From Alentia gelatinosa (taxonomy: Eukaryota > Annelida > Polychaeta > Phyllodocida > Polynoidae): DNA of 64,000 nucleotides. The notes beneath the pieces were generated by a model that saw only the letters and a list, made by a program, of their open reading frames with translations, ran no database searches and was not told where the DNA came from. Both the position numbers and the translations under genes were made by a program. Shown piece by piece: positions 1 through 9,712 of the stretch (positions within the stretch are counted from its first letter, which is position 1; each line of letters starts with the position of its first letter). The stretch is from NCBI GenBank assembly GCA_950022655.1, contig OX465580.1, forward strand, positions 1,535,122 to 1,599,121. Reading direction: 5' to 3'.

Positions 1-525
1 GAGAGAAACCTGCAGTACACGAACAGATAAAAACATACACACAGCGCATCACGACAAAACCCTGAGAGAAACCTGCAGTACACGAACTGATAAAAACATA
101 CACACAGCGCATCCCGACAAACCCTGAGTGAAACCCGTGCTACACGAACAGATAAAAACATACACACAGCGCATCTCGACAACACCCTGAGAGAAACCCG
201 CGATACACGAACTGATAAAAACATGCACAGCGCAACCCAACAAACCCTGAGTGAAACCCGCGCTACACGAACGGATAAAAACATACACACAGCGCATTCC
301 GACAAACCCTGAGAGAAACCTGCGATATACGAACTGATAAAAACATGCACAGGGCAACCCAACAAAACCCTGAGAGAAACCCGCGGTACATGAACAGATA
401 AAAACATGCACAGCGCATCCCGACAAAACCCGAGAGAAACCCGCGATACACGAACTGATAAAAACATACACACACCGCATTCCGATAGACCCCTGAAGTA
501 CACGAACAGATAAAAACATACATAT
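1..525. repeat. Minisatellite, 60-63 bp unit, about 8.5 copies
   Basis: Head-to-tail units begin with GAGAGAAACC or GAGTGAAACC near 1, 64, 126, 189, 249, 311, 372 and 432. Each carries a core like CACGAACTGATAAAAACAT. The array runs off the left edge, so its full size is unknown. Spacing varies from 60 to 63 bp through small indels. The minus strand is open in two frames with cysteine-rich repeats, but the frame shifts between units and no conserved start is present, so I treat it as non-coding. Confidence 0.95.
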
Positions 526-527
526 GC

Positions 528-640
528 TTTATTATCTATCGTATACAGTGTCCCCATTGAAAATGTATGGAGACTCAGTAAACCACGACTCATTATTTAA
601 AACCTGTCAGATACCATAATTGTGGTTAACGGATTCAAAA
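528..640 (+). repeat. Dispersed repeat E, single copy
   Basis: The sequence runs from TTTATTATCTATCGTATACA through GGAGACTCAGTAAACCACGA to a tail with ATACCATAATTGTGGTTAAC. The same order occurs at 19346-19490, a reversed short copy lies at 2660-2720, and the first part is the unit of the large array at 60341-61660. It directly follows the 60-63 bp minisatellite. Element class is unknown. Confidence 0.8.
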
Positions 641-951
641 CAAATCCTGTATATATGTTATATTTTTTATTAAGTCTATTCATATTTTTGTCTTTTGCCA
701 ATTTTCTACTACCCTGTTAGGTTAGCTATCTAATGATGATTTTGTCCTCCTGATTTCTTGTCAAGTCTGCTTGTATCAACACATTGTATCAAACCTCTTA
801 CTTGACCTCATGTAAGTCCTAAATAGGACGTTGGGAGGCAGTTCGCGTAATATGTTCCTGGAGCCAGCGGAAGATGTGTTCATCACCCAAGCTGACACCT
901 CCAGTCTAAATAAAAACCTTAACAAAAAATCCAAAAAACCAACATGAGCCT
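641..951. other. AT-rich spacer, no gene seen
   Basis: Single-copy-looking AT-rich DNA with stops in all frames. I see no open frame of note, no splice pair and no repeat structure. Confidence 0.5.
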
Positions 952-1103
952 ACATTGTTATATTCTTTAATATGGCAATTACTGGGTTTAATCTATTAAA
1001 AGAAAAATCGATAAATAATGCAACAAACCATGGTTTTGTGGACAGGTGGCTAGCGCTCGCGTATTACTACGCGTAAACCTCTCGTGGTTTACGACTGCCT
1101 GCC
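952..1103 (+). repeat. Dispersed foldback repeat A, copy 1
   Basis: TTTAATATGGCAATTACTGG followed by a GGTTTTGTGGACAGG segment matches 19530-19740, and a reversed version lies at 35463-35680. A hairpin-forming region follows (GCGTATTACTACGCG and GTAAACC/GGTTTAC). The family belongs to the wider set of hairpin-bearing repeats in this window. Confidence 0.7.
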
Positions 1104-1148
1104 GACAAAACCCGACTGAATCCCGCGGTACACGAACTGACAAAAACT
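1104..1148 (+). repeat. Diverged single copy of the 60-63 bp minisatellite unit
   Basis: GACAAAACCCGACTGAATCC followed by CGCGGTACACGAACTGACAA closely matches the unit of the array at 1-525 but stands alone. It is joined directly to the end of repeat A, which suggests that the array unit was taken from sequence linked to this element. A run of 14 G follows at 1190-1203. Confidence 0.7.
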
Positions 1149-1203
1149 GTCGAATGATCATTAAAAACGGGCACAAAGCCATCCGGGGTGGGGGGGGGGG
1201 GGG

Positions 1204-1565
1204 ATGTGTGCCCGGGCTGGCATATGGTGATCGGGGATCGGAGTAGGGGCTTGTTAGAGGGAGGGGCATTGTAGGGAGGCGACTGGCGGATTATTGTGAG
1301 TCTCTTAGAGTTATCTCACAATGACCAACATCTCAAGCCCCCTCTCACACTGAACACTAGGGTAATCAACAAAAACACACCCAATCTCCGGCAAATTGAC
1401 GCCCAACGCAGCGAGCCACGCGGAATAAACAGATTTATTTACAACAAACAAACCCTCTCCTTGTGGACGGTGATTCTGACATAACGTGTCTGGGTGTAAC
1501 AATGGCGGCAATCACTGTAAAACAGGAGGGATCAGAAATACAATCACCACAACAGAAAGAGGCAG
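1204..1565. other. Spacer, no gene seen
   Basis: Mixed-composition sequence. Two short overlapping open frames of about 60 codons occur on opposite strands (about 1296-1511) and show no recognisable protein features. I regard them as chance. Confidence 0.4.
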
Positions 1566-1940
1566 GATCAGGTGGTCTTCAGTTCTCTTTTGTTTTCTTG
1601 CTGAACAAAGCTTTATTTTGATTATGGTAGATAGCCAGTACAAACAAGTTTAATTTTTTCAGTCCGGTTGATAGATCATAAATCATTCTGTATTTTGGTA
1701 TAGTTTCAGAAGTCATTTCAAACAATATGCCATTCCCTGTTTCGGTCTGTTTTAGTTCCCTATTCTATTTCTTTTCTTTTCCGTCTTTTCCATTTTCATC
1801 TCAGTCTGTCCGACACTACTTTTCAGTTGTACATGACAACTAGCGGTCACCAGACTTCACGTTTTTTAGTATCGCTCTCAAATTGCTTTGTATAAATTGC
1901 TGATTCCACCAGACTTAGATTTCATCAGAAAGTTTCTGCG
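1566..1940 (+). repeat. Direct duplication K, copy 1 (about 375 bp)
   Basis: From GATCAGGTGG to the segment ATTTCATCAGAAAGTTTCTG this block is paired in order with 2204-2578. Shared landmarks are TCCGGTTGATAG, TTTCAAACAATATGCCATTC, GGTCACCAGA and CTCAAATTGCTTT. The copies have diverged by substitutions and small indels, so the duplication is not recent. No coding potential is visible. Confidence 0.85.
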
Positions 1941-1964
1941 TGGAGTCAGGCTACACGGACCCTG

Positions 1965-2154
1965 GGGCCCGTTGAATAATCCAAGCTCGTACATGAAGAC
2001 CCAGTGACCAAGAACTTAGGTTGACACTTATGGACGACCTTATGGACGGCTAAGACTGTCTTAGTGGAAAAACTTAAATATCATTCAACAATAACCCTTG
2101 TACGAGGTATAGAAAAGGGTCTTCATGTACGAGCCTTAATTATTAAACGGGCCC
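1965..2154. mobile_element. MITE family D, PIF/Harbinger-like, copy 1
   Basis: A 190 bp element with terminal inverted repeats starting GGGCCCGTT and ending AACGGGCCC. Pairing extends about 38 bp (AATAATCCAAGCTCGTACAT against ATGTACGAGCCTTAATTATT). It is flanked by a 3-bp duplication CTG at 1962-1964 and 2155-2157. GGCC-type ends with a CWG/TWA 3-bp duplication fit PIF/Harbinger. It has no coding capacity and lies between the two copies of duplication K. Confidence 0.85.
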
Positions 2155-2203
2155 CTGGCTATGAGCTTGATCTAGATCACGAGTTGAACCACAGAAAAAG
2201 GGA

Positions 2204-2578
2204 TGATCAGGGACGCTCATTTCTCTTTAGTTTTCTCGCTGAACGAGTTTAGTTTTTCTCAATCCGGTTGATAGCTCATAAAACATTCTGCATTTCCGTA
2301 TAGTTTGAGAAGTCAAAGCTAAGATCATTTCAAACAATATGCCATTCACCTTTGTGGTCTGATTTAACTCCCTTTTTTAACTAGATATTTTTTTGTCTTT
2401 CACATTTTCCTTTGGGTTCTAAGTACACCTGACTCTTCAGTGCACATTTCTTGTGGATTCTGGTCTTGGACAACCAGCAGGTGGTCACCAGATTTCACGT
2501 CCTTTTTTATTATCGATCTCAAATTGCTTTTTTTAAGTGCCGATTCCACCAAACTAAGATTTCATGTAAAAGTTCCGG
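2204..2578 (+). repeat. Direct duplication K, copy 2
   Basis: Second copy of the block at 1566-1940, offset about 638 bp, with the same landmarks. It contains a small insertion near AAGCTAAGATC and a longer spacer before the GGTCACCAGA segment. No gene seen. Confidence 0.85.
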
Positions 2579-2659
2579 TCTCTCTGAAACATATCGAAGA
2601 ATATCATATAATATCTTTACAGATAATTGCCATACTAAAGAATATAACAATGTAAGCTC

Positions 2660-2720
2660 GTGTTTTGAATCCGTATACCACAATTATGGTCGTGGTTTAC
2701 TGAGTCCCCATTTATAAATG
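2660..2720 (-). repeat. Dispersed repeat E, reversed short copy
   Basis: TTTTGAATCCGTATACCACA then CGTGGTTTACTGAGTCCCCA is the reverse complement of parts of the E repeat seen at 528-640 and 19346-19490. The middle part with CTGTCAGATAC is missing. Confidence 0.75.
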
Positions 2721-3090
2721 ATATGATAACCCCAGCCCCGGCCCTCAACCCTCAGACCTCGTCCCTGACGAGTGATTAAAAAATCTCAGTCCAGATTCGG
2801 TAATTGAAAATTACCCTCCCTGCGGAGATGGTAAACGAGTCCCGCTGAGTGTTTTTCTGAGGGAGTAAATTCGTGTTTTTTGTGGTTAATTCGGCCCCTG
2901 GCGCTTCCGCCCCCGCCACATGTCAACTCGCCCTGTAAAGGGGCGTCTGTGACGAACGGGAGAAAAACACCGCCCCAGGGACTCAGTCTCAATAGAAGTG
3001 TGTCGTCACTGACCGCAATACGCCGTGATCGACAGCCTCCAGGTGGTTTACAAGGATCACCCTCTGTGCAGATACAGGATCATACATAAC
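2721..3090. other. Spacer, no gene seen
   Basis: Moderately GC-rich sequence. A short frame is open on each strand at about 2786-3089 but neither resembles a known protein. No splice pair, hairpin or repeat was noticed. Confidence 0.4.
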
Positions 3091-3105
3091 ATGTTGTATT
3101 ACCCA

Positions 3106-3684
3106 CCTAGTACAAAGTGTCCATAGTAAACCTGATACAAAGTGTCCATAGTCAACCTAATATTAAGTGTCCATAGTCAACCTAGTACAAAGTGTCCATC
3201 GTAAACCTAGTACAAAGTGTCCATAGTTAACCTAATACAGAGTGTCCATAGTCAACCTAATACAAAGTGTCCATAGTCAACCTAATACAAAGTGTCCATA
3301 GTCAACCTAGTACAAAGTGTCCCTAGTAAACCTAATACAAAGTGTCCACTGTAAACCTAATACTAAGTGTCCATAGTCAACCTAATACAAAGTGTCCATC
3401 GTTAACCTAATACAAAGTGTCCATCGTTAACCTAGTACAAAGTGTCCATAGTAAACCTAATACAAGGTGTCAATAGTAAACCTAATACAAAGTGTCCATA
3501 GTAAACCTAATACAAAGTGTCCATAGTCAACCTAATACTAAGTGTCCATAGTCAACCTAATACTAAGTGTCCATAGTAAACCTAATACAAAGTGTCCATA
3601 GTAAACCTTATACAAAGTGTCCATAGTAAACCTAGTACAAAGTGTCCATAGTAAACCTAATACAAAGTGTCCATAGTAAACCTA
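3106..3684. repeat. Minisatellite, 25-bp unit, about 23 copies
   Basis: Units of the form CCTAATACAAAGTGTCCATA plus GTAAA repeat head to tail with point variants (TAGTCAA, TCGTTAA, TACTAAG). There are no variable spacers, so it is not a CRISPR array. Confidence 0.95.
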
Positions 3685-3773
3685 TGGGATCTCTGTATGG
3701 ACATACCCGGCACATACAGATATGTTGTACTACCCACCTAATACAAAGTGTCCATTGTAAACCTAATACAAAG
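3685..3773. repeat. Junction between the 25-bp and 33-bp arrays
   Basis: After the 25-bp array a short unique piece is followed by ATGTTGTACTACCCACCTAA at 3722, a repeat of the leader ATGTTGTATTACCCACCTAG at 3091. Two more 25-bp units follow. The last is broken inside ACAAAG and continues directly into the TTTGGAGGACG unit of the next array. Confidence 0.85.
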
Positions 3774-4938
3774 TTTGGAGGACGTCGTGGGTAAAGGGTT
3801 TAGGAGTTTGGAGGACGTCGTAGGTAAAGGGTTAAGGAGTTTGGAGTATGTCGTAGGTAAAGGGTTTAGGAGTTTGGAGTATGTCGTAGGTAAAGGGTTT
3901 AGGAGTTTGGAGGACGTCGTAGGTAAAGGGTTAAGGAGTTTGGAGGACGTCGTAGGTAAAGGGTTAAGGAGTTTGGAGGACGTCGTAGGTAAAGGGTTTA
4001 GGAGTTTGGAGGACGTCGTAGGTAAAGGGTTAAGGAGTTTGGAGGACGTCATAGGTAAAGGGTTTAGGAGTTTGGAGGACGTCGTAGGTAAAGGGTTTAG
4101 GAGTTTGGAGGACGTCGTAGGTAAAGGGTTAAGGAGTTTGGAGGACGTCGTAGGTAAAGGGTTTAGGAGTTTGGAGGACGTTGTAGGTAAAGGGTTAAGG
4201 AGTTCGAGGGACATCGTAGGTAAAGGGTTAAGGAGTTTGGAGCATGTCATAGGTAAAGGGTTAAGGAGTTTGGAGCATGTCGTAGGTAAAGGGTTAAGGA
4301 GTTTGGAGCATGTCGTAGGTAAAGGGTTAAGGAGTTTGGACCATGTCGTAGGTAAAGGGTTAAGGAGTTTGGAGCATGTCGTAGGTAAAGGGTTAAGGAG
4401 TTTGGAGCATGTCGTAGGTAAAGGGTTTAGGAGTTTGGAGGACGTCGTAGGTAAAGGGTTAAGGAGTTTGGAGGACGTCGTAGGTAAAGGGTTTAGGAGT
4501 TTGGAGGACGTCGTAGGTAAAGGGTTAAGGAGTTTGGAGGACGTCGTGGGTAAAGGGTTAAGGAGTTTGGGGGACGTCGTAGGGAAAGGGTTAAGGAGTT
4601 TGGAGGACGTCGTGGGTAAAGGGTTTAGGAGTTTGGAGTATGTCGTAGGTAAAGGGTTAAGGAGTTTGGAGGACGTCGTAGGTAAAGGGTTAAGGGGTTT
4701 GGAGGACGTCGTAGGTAAAGGGTTAAGGAGTTTGGAGGACGTCGTAGGTAAAGGGTTAAGGAGTTTGGATGACGTCGTAGGTAAAGGGTTAAGGAGTTTG
4801 GAGGACGTCGTGGGTAAAGGGTTAAGGAGTTTGGGGGACGTCGTAGGGAAAGGGTTAAGGAGTTTGGAGGACGTCGTAGGTAAAGGGTTTAGGAGTTTGG
4901 AGGACGTCATAGGTAAAGGGTTAAGGGTTAAGGGTTCC
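3774..4938. repeat. Minisatellite, 33-bp unit, about 35 copies, open on both strands
   Basis: The unit is TTTGGAGGACGTCGTAGGTA plus AAGGGTTAAGGAG. Because 33 is a multiple of 3 and the unit has no stop in one frame of each strand, both strands are open for about 390 codons (plus strand 11-residue repeat RSLEDVVGKGL; minus strand repeat SSKLLNPLPTT). Plus-frame variation is mostly amino-acid changing (L/F, D/Y/H), whereas some of it is silent on the minus strand. There is no promoter, splice or domain evidence, so I call it a repeat. It ends in three GGGTTAA-like heptamers. Confidence 0.92.
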
Positions 4939-5288
4939 TAGCTCTCCACCTTACCTGTAGTGATCCCCCGTGTGTGTGTGGGGGGGGGGGGAGGGGGACA
5001 GGGATGGGGGGAAGGGGGGGCCCGGCCCCGACATGGCGTCGCATACTGAGGTATGGGGGAGGGGGGCCGGTGGAGGGTGGGGGGGGGGGGGGGGTTCGGG
5101 GGGGGCCCGGCCCCGACATGACGTCACATACTGAGGCGGCACATTGTCCGTATCCGGCGCCCGGCGTGCGTGATTTATCAGATCATTACCAGCGGATTAC
5201 CAGCGACGAGCGGCCTAAAAACGACGCGCTCACACAACGGGGGGGGGGGGAGGGGGGGGGAGGGGGGGGGAGGGGGGGGATACACGGG
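4939..5288. repeat. G-rich low-complexity block with an 89-bp duplication
   Basis: Long G runs alternate with two copies of GGGCCCGGCCCCGACATG (about 5018 and 5107), each followed by a CGTC-CATACTGAGG segment. G runs at 4980-5110 and 5239-5279 could form G-quadruplexes. The reverse complement of 4945-4960 contains a consensus 5' splice site (CTACAG then GTAAGG), but I see no matching exon. Confidence 0.8.
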
Positions 5289-5696
5289 TGATACTGGAGA
5301 CCCTACAGAGAATCTAACAATTCCAGCATCGTCCTCCTGAACTGTGAGGAAAAGGTCAGAATATGGTACTATATAGAAACTAGTTTAGGATGAATGGATT
5401 GAATCATTACGCGATGCTTTGATGGCGATGTATGAAGCTAAACACGGCGGGCCGAGGGCCAGTTCTACTGTTTACCTTAGACCGTTTCAGTATCTCTGTA
5501 AATTTTGAAATTCACGACTGACGAACTTGCAAAACGATGGGGTCGTCTCTCAAGTCGCATGATCATGTTCGTTCGTCTTAGTGTGACGTACGTAGTCACA
5601 GTGCGACGTATTTTATTATCACGGCAGCGGATTATTACTGCAAGACGTTTATATAGTAGAGATAGTATGTATATAATAATGATAATTATAATAACA
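5289..5696. other. Spacer, no gene seen
   Basis: Ordinary single-copy-looking sequence leading into the GAA repeat. A frame from 5505 continues into the repeat and encodes poly-glutamate; it is explained by the microsatellite. Confidence 0.45.
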
Positions 5697-5699
5697 ATA

Positions 5700-5843
5700 A
5701 AAGAAGAAGAAGAAGAAGAAGAAGAAGAAGAAGAAGAAGAAGAAGAAGAAGAAGAAGAAGAAGAAGAAGAAGAAGAAGAAGAAGAAGAAGAAGAAGAAGA
5801 AGAAGAAGAAGAAGAAGAAGAAGAAGAAGAAGAAGAAGAAGAA
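5700..5843. repeat. GAA microsatellite, about 48 copies
   Basis: Uninterrupted AAG/GAA trinucleotide over about 144 bp. Long pure GAA/TTC tracts can form intramolecular triplex DNA. The plus strand reads as a glutamate run, which I do not take as a gene. Confidence 0.97.
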
Positions 5844-5922
5844 GGAGAAGCAACACTAATGATAGTGTGATGGGGGTCGTCTAACGTCGTATCTCATCTT
5901 GTGTCAACGCGCATTCTGCAAA

Positions 5923-6590
5923 GAACCCTCCCAGTCACCCACCTTAATACCCAGTGTAAAGAACCCTCCCAGTCACCCACCTTACTACCCACTGTGATGA
6001 ACCCTCCCAGTCACCCACCTTACTACCCAGTGTAAAGAACCCTCCCAGTCACCCACCTTAATACCTTGTGTAAAGAACCCTCCCAGTCACCCACCTTACT
6101 ACCCAGTGTAAAGAACCCTCCCAGTCACCCACCTTAATACCCAGTGTAAAGAACCCTCCCAGTCACCCACCTTACTACCCAGTGTAAAGAACCCTCCCAG
6201 TCACCCACCTTAATACCCAGTATAAAGAACCCTCCCAGTCACCCACCTTACTACCCACTGTGATGAACCCTCCCAGTCACCCACCTTACTACCCAGTGTA
6301 AAGAACCCTCCCAGTCACCCACATTACTACCCAGTATAAAGAACCCTCCCAGTCACCCACCTTAATACCCAGTGTGTAGAACCCTCCCAGTCACCCACCT
6401 TACTACCCAGTGTAAAGAACCCTCCCAGTCACCCACCTTAATACCCAGTGTAAAGAACCCTCCCAGTCACCCACCTTACTACCCAGTGTGATGAACCCTC
6501 CCAGTCACCCACCTTAATACCCAGTGTAAAGAACCCTCCCAGTCACCCACCTTAATACCCAGTCCCAGTCACCCACCATACTACCCAGTA
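5923..6590. repeat. Minisatellite, 38-bp unit, about 17 copies
   Basis: GAACCCTCCCAGTCACCCAC begins each unit at 38-bp steps (5923, 5961, 5999 and on), followed by CTTAATACCCAGTGTAAA or close variants. The last unit is truncated and fades into C-rich DNA. Confidence 0.95.
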
Positions 6591-6827
6591 TCCGTCAACC
6601 CTACAGTCCTACACCTTCTAACACCCTGAAACACCCCACACTCCTTCTTCCTACACCCTACACCCTACTCAACACGGGACTATACCTGCATACACCCCCT
6701 CACACCACACTCACCCCCCTAACAACATTACACTTCATCATACCTTAACAGTTCCCCTACACCCCACCACCACACCCCACACATCACACCCTTACATACC
6801 TTAACAGTGCCCCTACACCACACACCC

Positions 6828-6828
<1 letters not shown>
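6591..6828. repeat. C-rich low-complexity sequence
   Basis: Irregular runs of CACCC, CTACACC and ACACCCTACA with very few G. It may be a decayed continuation of the preceding array. No gene or signal seen. Confidence 0.7.
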
Positions 6829-6878
<50 letters not shown>

Positions 6879-6892
6879 TTATTTATTTATTC
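6829..6892. repeat. TA dinucleotide then TTTA microsatellite
   Basis: About 22 TA repeats followed by four TTTA repeats. Confidence 0.95.
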
Positions 6893-7099
6893 TTGGCATG
6901 TAAAATCATGTAAGTAGTAATGTCAGATGCACCTGGATTTCTCATAGAAGAAAACACACACTGACAACATACAATTCCCACAAACGTCAACGGCAATGAT
7001 AAAAAGGGAACTAAAAGTGAAGTAGCGACCTAATTCCCACAATAACGTCACTAATAAACCTGTCACAACCAACAACGCCAGCCACACCACGTGACAAAG

Positions 7100-7500
7100 G
7101 CCCTACCACGTCCTTTCCTCCCTCCTCCTCGCGCCAGTGGAGAGCGCCACTTCTGACCATTCACAGCGCGTCTTACAACCGGCCAAAGACGCCGGCGCGC
7201 TGGCCAATCACGTTCCTTATTACATCGGCGGCGGCGATAACTCAGCCTGTGCTGGGAGAGTGCGGGGGTTGATGGCGGCGACCAAACATCGGGCGGGTTG
7301 TAATCAGGGCGGCGCATGCGCCGTGCGGGGCGGGAGGAGATGGCCATCTTGTCGCGCGGGTCATAAATCAAGGGATAATCACTGAGCGCAGCGGGATTAG
7401 TGAGATCCGCGGCCATGGATATGCAGCAAATCGTCTCATCACAAGAGACGAACACAGCCCCGAACAAAGGTGTGAGCCGCTCGTAAGGAGCTCCGCGCAC
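7100..7500 (+). promoter_or_regulatory. CpG-rich promoter-like region with NRF1 and YY1-like motifs
   Basis: CpG density rises sharply against the flanks. Visible motifs are a perfect NRF1 palindrome GCGCATGCGC at 7312-7321, GATGGCGGC at 7271-7279, a CCAAT box within GGCCAATCAC near 7202, and ATGGCCATCTTG near 7341. These are typical of animal housekeeping promoters. A strong-Kozak ATG follows at 7415, which suggests plus-strand transcription. The downstream end of the region has been captured into the amplicon array at 7389-9166. Confidence 0.55.
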
Positions 7501-9166
7501 TGCGTGACTCTTATACTGACAGTGTGACTCTTATACTGACCATGTGACACTGACAGTGTGACTGTCTTACTGATAAGTGAGATCTGCGGCCATGGATATG
7601 CAGCAAATCGTCTCATCACAGGAGACGAACACAGCCCTGAACAAAGGTGTGAGCCGCTCGTAAGGAGCTCCGCGCACTGCGTGACTCTTATACTGACAGT
7701 GTGACTCTTATACTGACCATGTGACACTGACAGTGTGACTCTTATACTGACAGTGTGACTCTTATACTGACCATGTGACACTGACAGTGTGACTATGACA
7801 CTGACAGTGTGACTATGACACTGACAGTGTGACACTTACACTGACAGTGTGACTCTTATACTGACAGCGTGACTCTTATACTGACAGCGTGACTCTTATA
7901 CTGACCATGTGACACTGACAGTGTGACTATGACACTGACAGTGTGACTCTTATACTGACCATGTGACACTGACAGTGTGACTGTCTTACTGATAAGTGAG
8001 ATCTGCGGCCATGGATATGCAGCAAATCGTCTCATCACAGGAGACGAACACAGCCCCGAACAAAGGTGTGAGCCGCTCGTAAGGAGCTCCGCGCACTGCG
8101 TGACTCTTATACTGACAGTGTGACTCTTATACTGACAGTGTGACACTGACAGTGTGACTATGACACTGACAGTGTGACTATGACACTGACAGTGTGACTG
8201 TCTTACTGATAAGTGAGATCCGCGGCCATGGATATGCAGCAAATCGTCCTATCACAAGAGCGAACACAGCCCCAAACAAAGGTGTGAGCCGCTCGTAAGG
8301 AGCTCCGCGCACTGCGTGACTCTTATACTGACAGTGTGACTCTTATACTGACCATGTGACACTGACAGTGTGACTGTCTTACTGATTAGTGAGATCCGTG
8401 GCCATGGATATGCAGCAAATCGTCTCATCACAAGAGACGAACACAGCCCCGAACAAAGGTGTGAGCCGCTCGTAAGGAGCTCCGCGCACTGCGTGACTCT
8501 TATACTGACAGTGTGACTCTTATACTGACCATGTGACACTGACAGTGTGACTGTCTTACTGATTAGTGAGATCCGTGGCCATGGATATGCAGCAAATCGT
8601 CTCATCACAAGAGACGAACACAGCCCCGAACAAAGGTGTGAGCCGCTCGTAAGGAGCTCTGCACGCTGCGTGACTCTTATACTGACAGTGTGACTCTTAT
8701 ACTGACCATGTGACACTGACAGTGTGACTATGACACTGACAGTGTGACACTTATACTGACAGTGTGACTCTTATACTGACCATGTGACACTGACGGTGTG
8801 ACTATGACACTGACAGTGTGACTCTTATATTGACAGTGTGACACTTACACTGACAGTGTGACACTTACACTGACAGTGTGGCTCTTATACTGACAATGTG
8901 ACTCTTATTCTGACAGCATGACTCTTATACTGACAGTGTGACTCTTATTCTGACAGCGTGACTCTTATACTGACAATGTGACACTGACAGTGTGACTATG
9001 ACACTGACAGTGTGACTCTTATACTGACAATGTGACTCTTATTCTGACAATGTGACTCTTATACTGATAGTGTGACAGATATACTGACAATGTGACTTTA
9101 ATACTGACAGCTTGACTTTTATACTGACAGTGTGACTCTTATACTGACAGTATGACTGTGATACTG
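7389..9166. repeat. Compound amplicon: six exon-like blocks within a 17-21 bp satellite
   Basis: A block of about 110 bp (GTGAGATCCGCGGCCATGG through GAGCTCCGCGCACTGCGTGA) occurs six times, with ATG positions 7415, 7592, 8011, 8228, 8404 and 8581. The blocks are joined by variable numbers of short units such as TGACTCTTATACTGACAGTG and TGACACTGACAGTG. From 8700 to 9166 only the short units remain. Spacing of 176-177 bp between several blocks shows that a 177-bp unit was amplified. The minus strand stays open over several units by chance. Confidence 0.92.
7415..7486 (+). CDS. Candidate 23-codon 5' coding piece in strong Kozak context
   Basis: The frame reads MDMQQIVSSQETNTAPNKG then VSRS and a stop. 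The start context GCGGCCATGG is close to the animal optimum and lies about 90 bp downstream of an NRF1 site in a CpG-rich region. If spliced, AAAG|GTGTGAG at 7469-7470 is a possible donor that would end the coding part after the NKG residues. I do not recognise the protein. The same ATG is repeated at 7592, 8011, 8228, 8404 and 8581. The third, fifth and sixth keep the peptide and the second changes one residue (P to L), but the copy at 8228 is frameshifted. It may be a real first exon, a small upstream ORF, or chance. Confidence 0.3.
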   Translation: MDMQQIVSSQETNTAPNKGVSRS

Positions 9167-9179
9167 ACAGCCTGTTGAG

Positions 9180-9455
9180 CATGGGAGACATGCTGAAATA
9201 TTCTGCATAGATTAGAGAGACGTTATATAGACTTTCAGCGTGCTACAAAAGCTATCCCTTCACTATCTGCTTGCTAACTCTGTGACATTGGGAAAGAGGC
9301 CAAGTATCTGAGTCTCTCAGAGGAGTGCCCAGCTGACCAGGACCAGTCAGTACAGACTTAAATACCTCAGTGACCTACTGATGCTTGACATATTTAGACC
9401 CGCTAGAGGTAGTTGTAGAAGTAGCTGGTCACGCTCATTCGTAAATGATGAATCT
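9180..9455 (-). repeat. Dispersed repeat J, reversed copy
   Basis: Segments GCCCAGCTGACCAGGACCAG, TTAAATACCTCAGTGACC and ACTATCTGCTTGCTAACTCT match, in reverse complement and in the same order, the copies at 35092-35452 and 41925-42322. The element is about 360-400 bp in its fuller copies and has no coding capacity. Its class is unknown. Confidence 0.75.
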
Positions 9456-9712
9456 ACCATTTATCCCCCGTGATTTGACTTGTTTCACACACCTACCACA
9501 GTGGCCTACAATGCTTCTCCGCCAACCAAACATAGCGTAGATTTGAACAACTCTCTCCACAGACAACACCTTATTATCATCCCCCAACCAGCCAGAAAAG
9601 ACAATGTCACAATGTGACAGGACAATCTGAATACTAACAAACGTTCGTGTAGCAACCCTCAAGTGGCCATACATTTAGATGGAAGCCATACATTTAGATG
9701 GGTGCCATACAT
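9456..9712. other. Spacer with a short triple repeat
   Basis: Mostly single-copy-looking. At 9667-9718 the segment CCATACATTTAGATGG occurs three times in tandem with a 20-22 bp step. No gene seen. Confidence 0.6.

Noticed and set aside
4915..4938. GGGTTAA heptamers resembling telomere repeat
   Set aside because: Only three imperfect heptamers at the end of a 33-bp array whose unit contains GGGTTAAGG. Not a TTAGGG tract.
5505..5870. Poly-glutamate protein
   Set aside because: Translation of the GAA microsatellite; no domain and no splice support.
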